Shown here one piece after another: positions 1-8,485 of a stretch of 9,608 bases of DNA (positions are counted from its first letter, which is position 1; every line of letters begins with the position of its first letter). The position numbers and the translations under genes are program-made. This DNA comes from JBARRO01 sp049644265 (GTDB lineage: Bacteria > Bacteroidota > Ignavibacteria > UBA10030): NCBI GenBank assembly GCA_049644265.1, contig JBARRO010000247.1, forward strand, positions 1 to 9,608, given 5' to 3'. The notes under the pieces are model-generated. The model was not told the origin of the DNA and did no database searches. It saw only the letters and a program-made list of their open reading frames with translations.

Positions 1-3000
1 CATTATTACTCGCCAAATGAACATTTCCAGAATGACACGTTGGATCTCTACCTCCAAAATCCGCATCCTATGTCAACGATTGTTGCATCGCGCTGGTTCT
101 TATCCAGCATTGAGAACCCAACTTTCTTCAAGAACAGGATTGTTTTCAAGTACGACCAGACGTGGAATCAATTTCAAAGACTGAACGCAAATTATGTCGG
201 ACAGGCTCCTAATCAGGACATTGACGATCGTGTGACCGGGCATGGGGTCAAGGGGACCTCGTACTATACTTACTTACGAAGCGTAGAATCGAATACGGAG
301 AAGATAGAGTTCACCAACTCGTTCTCCAGGTTCCTTCCAGCACACCGGCGACTTGTGAAATCCGCGGTGCTTGTTAACAAACAGAGCGGCGAGCACATCA
401 AGATGTTCGCATTTGAGTATCAAAGTCAGTCAGGTGAGTCAGTGTTGGCATCTTATTATGCGACCTCGTATGTTCCACTAAACCAGAAGAAGATCTTCCT
501 TCGATCAGTGAAAGAGGTCGGTGTCGGCACTGACAGTGGATCAGTGGTGGTAAGGGACAGCTCAAAGCCATCCTATCGCTTTGACTATATTTCGTTTTCT
601 GGTAGTACGTTAACCAATAACCCCGACATGTGGGGATTTGACAATTTCCGCCATCCATTCGATCCATTTTACGACGTGATAGAAGAATTTTCGTATAGAA
701 TTTACAGCCCAGGAATCTACACTGGCACAAAGCACGAGCTAGAAGTGCAATTTCAAGACTACGACGTCACTCCTGGAGGATTACCCAACTTGGAGTTTAA
801 GGACGGAGCCCCGTATTCTGCAAACTGGTCTTTGAAATCGATGACATATCCAACAGGTCTCAAGAAAGAGTTCTACTACCGACCGGCAGGGGACATAAGA
901 ACTTGGTTCTCCGATGGATCCACAACCGTTCCCCCCTTTTCCATAGACCACGTCCCAGAATTAATCAGAAACGGCTTGGTTTTGAAAACGACCCCCTATT
1001 TCCCAAATGCAGATACGCTCAAACAAACCATCGGTGGTCCTCCGGTTCTTGCAAGGATACTGATGTTGGATGGCATGGGAGATTCTGTTTTTACGAATTT
1101 CGACTATCGAAATGCCTGTGCCAGTGGTCTACCATTGACGTATGCGAAGGCCAATGTAGTTTATAACGGGACGACAACGACCGTTGATAATTTGAAGTGC
1201 TTGTTTTCCCGCTATGCGCCATATCCGGACGTTCCAAGATGGGAGCAGGTTCCGCTAATCGGTGTTACAGTGGATTTCAAGTACTATGTTGCAGATTTGA
1301 TCACGACGCCGATTTCACCTCCTCCATACCATTATGGCTCGGGAATGGTGCTATTTGATGATCCCGAATCTCCCACAGATGTCGCGCGTTTCGCTGCGAC
1401 GTATTACTATGTGGATGTTTCTCACATTTCTCAGGCACAACTCATTTCCTATGACAGCGTAATCACGTGGACGAGCAGGAGCGCGGATCTCACAACTCCA
1501 CCGCAATTCCAAAATTCGGTAGAAAACCCAACAGCGGGGCTAACGGTAACGCTTTTTGCAAATAGCTCTCCTCCTGGGCGATTTGAGCCGGATTTTGTGA
1601 TTTTCCAGACCTCCCATTTCAAGAACAAATCCGATTTGACTCAGAACATTGCTCTTTCGAGTCAGTCGATTGAACGGCACAGCTCGACCTTGTCGGAGGC
1701 CTATTCCGGCAACATCGCCAGCGGCACAGCAATCCAAGAGCCGTACGGATTTCATACGCGCAATATTGCAAGGTCGGATGCCGACCACTACTACAAGACC
1801 ATCCACAGGAAAGGGCCGAACGGCGAAACGATAGCAAATGACGAGGGGAAGATGTACACTGAATCTTCTTGCCTGTCGACTCGTTTGATCTCCGAAACTG
1901 TAGTTGCGGACAGCGTAACCTTGCTGACGGCCTACCAGTATGTAGATGGAAACACTTCTGCGTTCGGATACCAACGAATAAAACCATATTCCACCGTGAT
2001 CAATTTGGAGATGTCGCCGAATCTCTCGAATTTGCCGAAGTCCAGGACGTCTCAATCAAATGGGCAAGCACTGCAACAGACGACGTACAGATATTTCGGA
2101 GAATCGGCAGACAGCGCCTTCCTTAATAGGAATATCATTGTCCCGATCGAGTCGCTGGCGATTCGGAATAACGCCAATCAACTGATTTACTGTGAAGTGA
2201 ACGACTGGGGAAAGACCATCGGGAGTTCCACCTTTCTCGGCCCTGTTTTCCGCGGCCAGGATGTCGGAGGAATTCGACAAAAGTCTGTGCTTACCTATGA
2301 TAGCGCAGGCCATATAACGGAGATACAAGATGGAAACGGAAATAGATCAAGATACTACTATGGAACAGCATCAACGCCCTTTGCAAACGTGGGTGCTGGA
2401 TTAACGAATCCTTACTTGACAGGAGTTCAAAGGATAAAAGGAGAACCGGACGGCACCCCGTTCGGAGGAGACGACCTTTGGTCTTCGGCAACCTACAACA
2501 CTCGGGGGAATGTAGTCCAGATGAACGATGAGAACAATACCTTCAAGAGATTCAGTTACGATTGTTATGACAGGCTGCGATATTCTTTTGCTTTTCCAAG
2601 TGGAGTAAAACGCCTTTTCTCTGAATCGAAGTACTTTTATTCGAGGAATACCGATCTCAGCCAGTCAACCTTCTCAGCGGATAGCCCCAATAGGATTGAA
2701 ACAATCACGTATCCGGGGGCCTGTGGTTATGATGATTTTTCAACAAATAACGGTTGGACAACAAGCGGAACAGTGCTATTCAATCAGAACGTCTTCGGAA
2801 CAAACGCTGTAAGAGTTAATCCAAACGCCACATTGTCCAGAAGTCTAGGTCCCAGCGGGGTGTTGGTGAGGGCAGATGTGTACGTCAAAACTACTGATAT
2901 TTATGATTGCAGTACATCAATACCCTACAAGATATTGATCCTCATTGATAGTGCAAGCTCCTCGAACAAGATCGAAATCTCTGTTGAAATGACCGATCCC

Positions 3001-5685
3001 GTCGACCTCAACACTTTTTCATGCAGGTTCTACGTTCAAGAAACACGGGGAGGGTCATCGAATCGACATTATTTCGATATCATTGCAACCGGCAGTGGAT
3101 GGTTCACATGCGAGATCGAAAAGGTTGGCTCAGGTCAATCGACCGTCTATGTGAGTCCACAGGGAAGTGGCCGCAACGAATCCGACAAATACACAACGAC
3201 GCTCTTTACCACGCAGTGGACTTCAAGCCTGCAGTCTCAAGGAATAACGATTCCACTCTACTTAGCTCACTCGATAGTCGGCGCAAGCGCTTCCACCGGG
3301 AACACCCTGGTTTACTTTGACGGAATGAGCCGCGAACGGCAAAGACAGGTTAAGACTGATGAAGGAATAGTTGTAAACGCCAGTGCATACGATTTGAACG
3401 GTCAAAAGACAATCTCCACAAAACCGCGCGACTACGCTACCTCTGCAGTCTACAAGTCGGGCATGATTGCGGAGAGTGCGAACTGGGACTTTGGCAATGC
3501 AATGACTTCGTCCGACATAAACGCTATCTACAATGGCCAGAATGGCTATTCCAACGATCAGGGCTATCCATATGAATTGACAGAATACGAGGCGGATCCA
3601 CTCGGTCGTGTCAGGCATGTTCACGGCCCGGGTCCCGCAGCGATGAGCGAGAGCAATGGACATTTTGTCAAATACGCATACACCAAAGCCACCAGTACTG
3701 ATAGTTCTCTGTTTTCGCTGGCTCCGTATAGCGCATTTGACTTACACAAAACAATTGTGACGGACGAAAACGGAGTCTCTACAGTGGAATTCAGGGACAA
3801 GCTGGATCGAATCGCAGCAAGAGTGGTTGATCCAGCTAATCTGAAGCATGTAACGAAATTTGAATACGACGCTGCTGGAAGGGTGACGAGGGCAACAGAT
3901 CCCAGCGGTCTACAAACTTCATACGGTTACGATTCCCGTGGGTTGCTCACCGAGAAGACGACACCCAACGGCGGAACGTCTGAATTACTCTACGACAAAA
4001 ACGGCAATCTTCGATTCTTGAAAGACGGTAACCACCAGGGATACCAGACAACGACCACTGGCAGCACGACCACTGCCTCGGAAGGCGCATACATTTATGG
4101 CGACGACTACCGCACAGGCTCGTTCACGGTCGATCCAGGGGGCACCGTCAATGTCTCGCTGAATATCTACAACCAATATTCATATTATGATGACATTATT
4201 TCGTTGGTCATTACCGATGGTTCAAGCAATCAAGTGTATCTCATAGATGCATGGGGTGACCACACTTCAGTGACAGGATCAATTGAGCTGCCGACAGGCA
4301 CGTACTCATACAGTGTTACGACAGTGGACTACAACTATGCGGGTTACCTGGAGTCCGATTTTTCGATTTCCTATCCCACAACGACGTACACGACCCATTA
4401 CCTCTACAGCTTCATTTATAACAAATATGATGCATTTAATCGGGTGACGGAAGCTGGAGAGCATGTGACAGAGTCCCCGAGCTACTTTGCGCAAACCTAC
4501 GTAGACAACGCAAGTTTCCCTGGGTCCGATCTGCTGCTTGACAAATCCTATCTATACGACACGGCAAGCACCGACTATCCGTCTCAACGAAATCTGAAAG
4601 GCAAGCTCTCAGTGTCAACATCCTATGAACGAGGCAGCTTAGCCTGGAAAACATTCTATTCTTACGATGATCTTGGAAGAGTCGAATGGATGATTGAGAG
4701 AAACTCGGGGGGCAAAGTTTGGAAGCTGACCTACGCCTATGACTTGCAGGGAAGGGTGACGAAAAAGGGATTCATCGACCCTGCAAACAGCACGAACGAT
4801 CTCTACACATTTTACCAATTTGATCCAGCTGGGAGACTTAAGACAATCTACACCGGCCGCGACGGCTCAGTAAGCGGTGAAATCAAAGAGGCAGAGTTCC
4901 TTTACTTCCCTTCGGGACAGGTGAAACAGTTGAACCTAGGAAATAGCCCCGTCCAAGTCGTCGATTACACCTATAACGAACGTGGCTGGCTGAAGACAAT
5001 CAACGACATGCCACCGTCCGGTTCAGACGTTTTTGCTGAATCTGTGGGCTATTTCGACAGCGTATTTGCATCGGCGAAACTCTACAATGGGAATGTCTCC
5101 GCAGTGAAGCTGTATAACGGCGGCGTAACATCGAATCCCTATATTGGTTTCAAATACAGCTACGACGGTGCAAATCGTCTCATGAGTGCACAGACGTACG
5201 AAACGGGCTCCTGGTCGATCTCGAACAACTACACCCTTGATTCGGTTCGTTACCTCGCAAACGGCGACATCAAGTCACTCGGACGCAGAAATAGGTATGG
5301 TAACGGGCTTGATTATCTCGCCTACACCTACACAAACAACACAAGTAAGCTCTCGTCGGTCTATAACTCTGCCACGGCTTCCAATCAGACGTATTCTTAC
5401 GACTCAAACGGGAACGCGATAAGCGACTCATACAGGGGGATCAATTCGTCTGCATACAGCATATCTAACCTCCCCATTACCATGAACAAGTCGACAGGAT
5501 CCGCTGTTGCGTATCGTTATGACGCCAACGGAAATCGCATTTGGAAACAGGAGGGTTCCAGTGGTCAGTATTATGTTCCAGGCATTGAAGGTCAAACTGA
5601 GGCGGTCTATGATGCCAACGGTAACCTCAGATACTGGAACATCACGGCAAACGGACAATTGGTTGGAAGGATTGAACCACAATAA
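1..5685 (+). CDS. RHS/YD-repeat shell protein, 5'-truncated, lacking the RHS-associated core
   Basis: The frame is open from base 1 (visible residues 1-1894), so the true start and any signal peptide lie upstream; the in-frame TTG at 40 is not convincing as a start. Family knowledge: YD repeats wind into a hollow beta-barrel cage, usually around a C-terminal effector. Visible layout: an N-terminal part with a WGFDN motif near residue 211 and MTYPTGLKKEFYY near 281, then YD/DxxG repeats from about residue 764 (LTYDSAGHITEIQDGNG), and many more after residue 1100 (EYDAAGRVTRATDPSG, YSYDDLGRVEWM, AYDLQGRVTKKG, RYDANGNRIWKQEG). Two non-YD stretches, about residues 909-1100 and 1350-1470, look like inserted beta-sandwich modules. 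The chain ends IEPQ just before the point where relatives continue into the DHLGS core; that core is in the gene at 7133. No reading frame just after the stop restores it. A surface or secreted role is inferred. Confidence 0.93.
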   Translation, partial: HYYSPNEHFQNDTLDLYLQNPHPMSTIVASRWFLSSIENPTFFKNRIVFKYDQTWNQFQRLNANYVGQAPNQDIDDRVTGHGVKGTSYYTYLRSVESNTEKIEFTNSFSRFLPAHRRLVKSAVLVNKQSGEHIKMFAFEYQSQSGESVLASYYATSYVPLNQKKIFLRSVKEVGVGTDSGSVVVRDSSKPSYRFDYISFSGSTLTNNPDMWGFDNFRHPFDPFYDVIEEFSYRIYSPGIYTGTKHELEVQFQDYDVTPGGLPNLEFKDGAPYSANWSLKSMTYPTGLKKEFYYRPAGDIRTWFSDGSTTVPPFSIDHVPELIRNGLVLKTTPYFPNADTLKQTIGGPPVLARILMLDGMGDSVFTNFDYRNACASGLPLTYAKANVVYNGTTTTVDNLKCLFSRYAPYPDVPRWEQVPLIGVTVDFKYYVADLITTPISPPPYHYGSGMVLFDDPESPTDVARFAATYYYVDVSHISQAQLISYDSVITWTSRSADLTTPPQFQNSVENPTAGLTVTLFANSSPPGRFEPDFVIFQTSHFKNKSDLTQNIALSSQSIERHSSTLSEAYSGNIASGTAIQEPYGFHTRNIARSDADHYYKTIHRKGPNGETIANDEGKMYTESSCLSTRLISETVVADSVTLLTAYQYVDGNTSAFGYQRIKPYSTVINLEMSPNLSNLPKSRTSQSNGQALQQTTYRYFGESADSAFLNRNIIVPIESLAIRNNANQLIYCEVNDWGKTIGSSTFLGPVFRGQDVGGIRQKSVLTYDSAGHITEIQDGNGNRSRYYYGTASTPFANVGAGLTNPYLTGVQRIKGEPDGTPFGGDDLWSSATYNTRGNVVQMNDENNTFKRFSYDCYDRLRYSFAFPSGVKRLFSESKYFYSRNTDLSQSTFSADSPNRIETITYPGACGYDDFSTNNGWTTSGTVLFNQNVFGTNAVRVNPNATLSRSLGPSGVLVRADVYVKTTDIYDCSTSIPYKILILIDSASSSNKIEISVEMTDPVDLNTFSCRFYVQETRGGSSNRHYFDIIATGSGWFTCEIEKVGSGQSTVYVSPQGSGRNESDKYTTTLFTTQWTSSLQSQGITIPLYLAHSIVGASASTGNTLVYFDGMSRERQRQVKTDEGIVVNASAYDLNGQKTISTKPRDYATSAVYKSGMIAESANWDFGNAMTSSDINAIYNGQNGYSNDQGYPYELTEYEADPLGRVRHVHGPGPAAMSESNGHFVKYAYTKATSTDSSLFSLAPYSAFDLHKTIVTDENGVSTVEFRDKLDRIAARVVDPANLKHVTKFEYDAAGRVTRATDPSGLQTSYGYDSRGLLTEKTTPNGGTSELLYDKNGNLRFLKDGNHQGYQTTTTGSTTTASEGAYIYGDDYRTGSFTVDPGGTVNVSLNIYNQYSYYDDIISLVITDGSSNQVYLIDAWGDHTSVTGSIELPTGTYSYSVTTVDYNYAGYLESDFSISYPTTTYTTHYLYSFIYNKYDAFNRVTEAGEHVTESPSYFAQTYVDNASFPGSDLLLDKSYLYDTASTDYPSQRNLKGKLSVSTSYERGSLAWKTFYSYDDLGRVEWMIERNSGGKVWKLTYAYDLQGRVTKKGFIDPANSTNDLYTFYQFDPAGRLKTIYTGRDGSVSGEIKEAEFLYFPSGQVKQLNLGNSPVQVVDYTYNERGWLKTINDMPPSGSDVFAESVGYFDSVFASAKLYNGNVSAVKLYNGGVTSNPYIGFKYSYDGANRLMSAQTYETGSWSISNNYTLDSVRYLANGDIKSLGRRNRYGNGLDYLAYTYTNNTSKLSSVYNSATASNQTYSYDSNGNAISDSYRGINSSAYSISNLPITMNKSTGSAVAYRYDANGNRIWKQEGSSGQYYVPGIEGQTEAVYDANGNLRYWNITANGQLVGRIEPQ

Positions 5686-5702
5686 TGACACGAGATTGAT
5701 TG

Positions 5703-5709
5703 AAAGGAG
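5703..5709 (+). promoter_or_regulatory. Shine-Dalgarno site of the TPR gene
   Basis: AAAGGAG lies 8 nt before the ATG at 5718, ideal spacing. It decides the start in favour of 5718 over the in-frame TTG at 5700, which would place this site inside the coding sequence and add six residues before the signal peptide. It sits in the 32-nt gap after the RHS shell gene; that gap is too short to hold an obvious separate promoter. Confidence 0.8.
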
Positions 5710-5717
5710 TTAAGCTC

Positions 5718-7136
5718 ATGAACTGCAAAGTTGCTTTGCGTCGACTTGTCCTAGGGTCTGCAGTATTAACATTACTTTTACCTTTCATCGCGTCAAGTCA
5801 AGAGGCGCTGACCTCCGAGGATTTGAGCCTTTACACAAGTGCCAAGAACGATACCGTCACGCTTCGAGGAATCGTTATGGAACGTAGTGGTACTCGACTG
5901 GCTGCGAAAGCTCAAAATAGGATCGGCAACATCTCTTATAAGGCAAAGAAGTACGAGGATGCAGAACGGGAATACAAACAAACGTATGTTCAATACCTGA
6001 ATTCATCCGAAGGAAGAGATGCTGGTTATCATCTTGGCAAGATCTATTATGCCATGAACAGGTTCACTGAGTCGAAGAACTTTCTCCAAGAGTATCTTCA
6101 AAGCAATCCCACAGACATCAGCGCTCAGTGGTCAAGATACATCTACGTAATGGCTGTGGGAAAATCCAAGGATCCTGAATTTCCCAATGTCGCAAAGGAG
6201 TATTTCACTTCTTCAAGAGATTCTCTTCTGACTAAAGATGAGAACGTTCGATACCAATTGACGGGTTATCTGGCAGACCAAAGAAGCTGGGATCAAGCCA
6301 TTACCGAAGGGAAGAAGCTCATCGATGAATTTCCAGGGAGCAGGAAGTCCAAGACGGTGGAAGGTCATATTGCTGACTACTATTACCTTCTTGGCAAGCC
6401 ATCGGATGCTATCAGTTTCTGCCGCACATTGCTGAAGAAGTATCTTATAAACACCGATGATGCAGCTCGCGCACAACATATTCTTGCCACGATGTACATG
6501 AATATGAGAGAGTTTGCCCGTGCTCGTGCCGAGTATTCCAAGATATCGAAAGTTCATCCGGAAGCTGTGCGATGGGTCGGCGCTGCTGAGTTCTCTCAAG
6601 GGCTCGCAGACCTCACTGAGGGGCGAATCAAGAACGACTCTTCACTCGTTGTCTCAGCACGGAACCGGCTCCAATTGTTTGTGTCTCAGCGTCCAACGGA
6701 TCGACACGTTCCGCGTGCATTGATGAATCTGGCCGACCTCTATATCAGCATTGGCCGATACGATGAAGCCCTTTCTGCCTATGACGGAATTGCACGGTTT
6801 GACGAAAGAATCATTGCCGGCGAAAATCCATCCTCAATTTCCAACGATGTCAAGGCCCATCGCGAGCTGGTGGTGAATGCCCATTTGCAGAAAGGGAACC
6901 TTCTCCGATCACAACTCCAACGACCTCTAGATGCGTTGGCTGAATTTCAAGCAGTTCTGGATAAGAATCCAGCTTCAGCGGATGCCCGGCTTAACATGGC
7001 TATTTGCTTGATGGATCTGGGGCGCACTACAGAAAGTCGCCAGATTCTCCAGAACCTCTCTCGGGATGACTCAAACATGAGAGATGTTGCCCGGCAGCTC
7101 CTTAATTCCTCCAAGACTACGGAGGGTAGGCCATGA
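5718..7136 (+). CDS. Secreted tetratricopeptide-repeat protein
   Basis: A 472-residue protein. Residues 1-27 form a signal peptide: basic CKVALRR, hydrophobic LVLGSAVLTLLLPFI, and a likely cut at ASS/QE. The rest is helical with TPR-like units, for example about 69-95 (AQNRIGNISYKAKKYEDAEREY), 101-131 (AGYHLGKIYYAMNRFTESKNFL), 213-241, 251-281 (AQHILATMYMNMREFARARAEY), 333-360 (ALMNLADLYISIGRYDEALSAY) and 388-448 (DALAEFQAVLDKNP, then DARLNMAICLMDLGRTTESRQIL). TPR arrays are protein-binding scaffolds; no catalytic motif is seen. The chain resembles periplasmic YbgF/BamD-like TPR proteins only in general style. Its position between the two halves of an RHS system, 32 nt after the shell gene and overlapping the core gene by 4 nt, suggests a periplasmic adaptor or assembly factor for the RHS chains. 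That role is inferred; the partner cannot be read from the sequence. Confidence 0.9.
   Translation: MNCKVALRRLVLGSAVLTLLLPFIASSQEALTSEDLSLYTSAKNDTVTLRGIVMERSGTRLAAKAQNRIGNISYKAKKYEDAEREYKQTYVQYLNSSEGRDAGYHLGKIYYAMNRFTESKNFLQEYLQSNPTDISAQWSRYIYVMAVGKSKDPEFPNVAKEYFTSSRDSLLTKDENVRYQLTGYLADQRSWDQAITEGKKLIDEFPGSRKSKTVEGHIADYYYLLGKPSDAISFCRTLLKKYLINTDDAARAQHILATMYMNMREFARARAEYSKISKVHPEAVRWVGAAEFSQGLADLTEGRIKNDSSLVVSARNRLQLFVSQRPTDRHVPRALMNLADLYISIGRYDEALSAYDGIARFDERIIAGENPSSISNDVKAHRELVVNAHLQKGNLLRSQLQRPLDALAEFQAVLDKNPASADARLNMAICLMDLGRTTESRQILQNLSRDDSNMRDVARQLLNSSKTTEGRP
7121..7126 (+). promoter_or_regulatory. Shine-Dalgarno site of the PKD/RHS-core lipoprotein gene
   Basis: GGAGGG lies 6 nt before the ATG at 7133, inside the last codons of the TPR gene. 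Together with the ATGA stop/start overlap it supports coupled translation of the two genes and fixes the start at 7133. Confidence 0.7.
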
Positions 7137-8485
7137 AGCCGTCAGGTGTGTGGAAATTTGTAGCCTTGATGCTTACCTTAGTTCTGTTCGCAAGCCAGGG
7201 ATTGACGTCTTGTCCGGTGACGCCGACCACGGTGGGCTCGTATCTGGCAGGGCTGCGGGTGACAGGCAATCCCCTCACGTTTAACGGCACCCTGAGCCAT
7301 GACAACGACGGCATCTATTCAGGATACACTCCCCGATGGAGGTGGGACTTTGATTACCAGGGCACGTTCACGGAGGACTTAAACACGACTTCCGGCTACC
7401 CGTCATGGACCTACAGCGTGCCGGGAACCTACACCGTTGCAGTGATTTACTACGACAACGACAATCAACAGGGGAACCTGTACACGTTTCAGGTGACGAT
7501 TTCGCAGACCCAGCTGAAGCGGTACTACTACGTGAAGGACCATTTGGGGAGTGTGCGGCTCACGCTGAAGGAGGACGGGACAATAGCAGGGTATGATGAT
7601 TACGACGCCTGGGGGCTTACGCTGGACGGCAGGAGTGGCGTGAGCGGGAATGATCCGAGGATCAAATTCACGGGCAAAGAGCGTGACTTGGAAACGGGTT
7701 ACGATTACTTTGGGGCCAGGTATTACGACGCAAGGATTGGAAGATGGTTGAGTGTAGATCCGCTTGTTGATAAGTTTCCAGGAGTGAGTTCATTTAACTA
7801 TTCTTTAAACAACCCGATAGCGAACATTGATCCGGATGGCAAATTCGTGTTAAGATCGATTAACGGCCACTCCGTATTTACTCGGCTTGGCACCGGCGAT
7901 GCATTGGCTGTTCATGCCGGAGGTCTCATACCTTTTGGTTATGGGTTGCCAGCTCTGGTATTTCAAACTGGATTAAGCGACCCGTCAGTTGGAATCCCAA
8001 GTTTTCTAGATTATGGCTGGTCTGTAATAGGCAAACATCTAGTTGGAGAGTTTCAAGCAGCTTTGATTGATAAGATTTCTGCAGGGGTATCCGCATTTGA
8101 TGTTATCAAGGCAACGATTATTGATGAGGCAATTTTCAAGGAGCTTCTAGAGAAACGTTCCGACGGAATTCCTTGGGTAATTGCGAAATCCATCAACCCC
8201 AATTCAGGTGAAATCGTTGAAAGTGCGACAGATATTATTGGCAGAGGTAAACTCGCCATTATGCCGAACCCAGAATTCATTAAGAAATATTTCCATGGCG
8301 ATGAGGCTGAAGCAAGTTCCAGATTGGATGAATATATTCGAAGGCAATGGCAAATCCGCAATCGAGAGCTGTATAACAAGTTATATGAATCAAAAGAGGG
8401 GCCTCGAGACATAAAAGATGGAGCGACGCGAGATGCTGCTAACAGAAAATATCCACAATTCAGAGTTGACGAAAATGGAATCTAG
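7133..8485 (+). CDS. Predicted lipoprotein: PKD domain, RHS-associated core and unrecognised C-terminal tip
   Basis: A 450-residue protein. Residues 1-26 are a signal peptide (KFVALMLTLVLFASQG) ending in a lipobox LTSC; Cys27 is the only cysteine in the protein, which favours a lipid anchor. Residues about 30-126 form a PKD-like beta-sandwich (PLTFNGTLSHDNDG, WRWDFDY, WTYSVPGTYTVAVIYYDND). Residues about 129-236 are the RHS-associated core: RYYYVKDHLGSVRLTL, GYDDYDAWGLTL, FTGKERDLETGYDYFGARYY, IGRW, VDPL with Asp209, and NIDPDG with Asp233. In RHS proteins this core plugs the shell and precedes a variable effector, with conserved aspartates implicated in self-cleavage. Residues 237-450 are a mixed helical tip (FDVIKATIIDEAIFKELLEK; RRQWQIRNRELYNKLYESK) matching no toxin family I know. 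The core is far too short to form a cage alone, so it probably completes the shell encoded at 1-5685. GC content falls partway through the core. An orphan RHS tip gene is the alternative reading. Confidence 0.9.
   Translation: MKPSGVWKFVALMLTLVLFASQGLTSCPVTPTTVGSYLAGLRVTGNPLTFNGTLSHDNDGIYSGYTPRWRWDFDYQGTFTEDLNTTSGYPSWTYSVPGTYTVAVIYYDNDNQQGNLYTFQVTISQTQLKRYYYVKDHLGSVRLTLKEDGTIAGYDDYDAWGLTLDGRSGVSGNDPRIKFTGKERDLETGYDYFGARYYDARIGRWLSVDPLVDKFPGVSSFNYSLNNPIANIDPDGKFVLRSINGHSVFTRLGTGDALAVHAGGLIPFGYGLPALVFQTGLSDPSVGIPSFLDYGWSVIGKHLVGEFQAALIDKISAGVSAFDVIKATIIDEAIFKELLEKRSDGIPWVIAKSINPNSGEIVESATDIIGRGKLAIMPNPEFIKKYFHGDEAEASSRLDEYIRRQWQIRNRELYNKLYESKEGPRDIKDGATRDAANRKYPQFRVDENGI

Noticed and set aside
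40..42. TTG at 40 as the start of the RHS gene
   Set aside because: The frame is open to base 1, no ribosome site precedes the TTG, and a signal peptide would be expected; the gene starts outside the window.
1540..2055. Antisense open frame of 171 codons
   Set aside because: It lies wholly inside the RHS coding region, shows no family motif and has Arg-rich composition typical of an antisense shadow.
3262..3663. Antisense open frame of 133 codons
   Set aside because: It is a shadow of the RHS gene with no recognisable motif or ribosome site.
5700..5702. TTG at 5700 as the start of the TPR gene
   Set aside because: The Shine-Dalgarno site at 5703-5709 serves the ATG at 5718, which begins a clean signal peptide.
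5660..5720. Frameshift or nonsense mutation as the cause of the missing RHS core
   Set aside because: None of the three frames after the stop continues with DHLGS-type sequence, and the core occurs intact 1.8 kb downstream.
8418..8420. ATG at 8418 as the start of the propeller gene
   Set aside because: It would place 19 polar residues before the hydrophobic signal segment and has no well-spaced ribosome site; 8475 is preferred but not proven.
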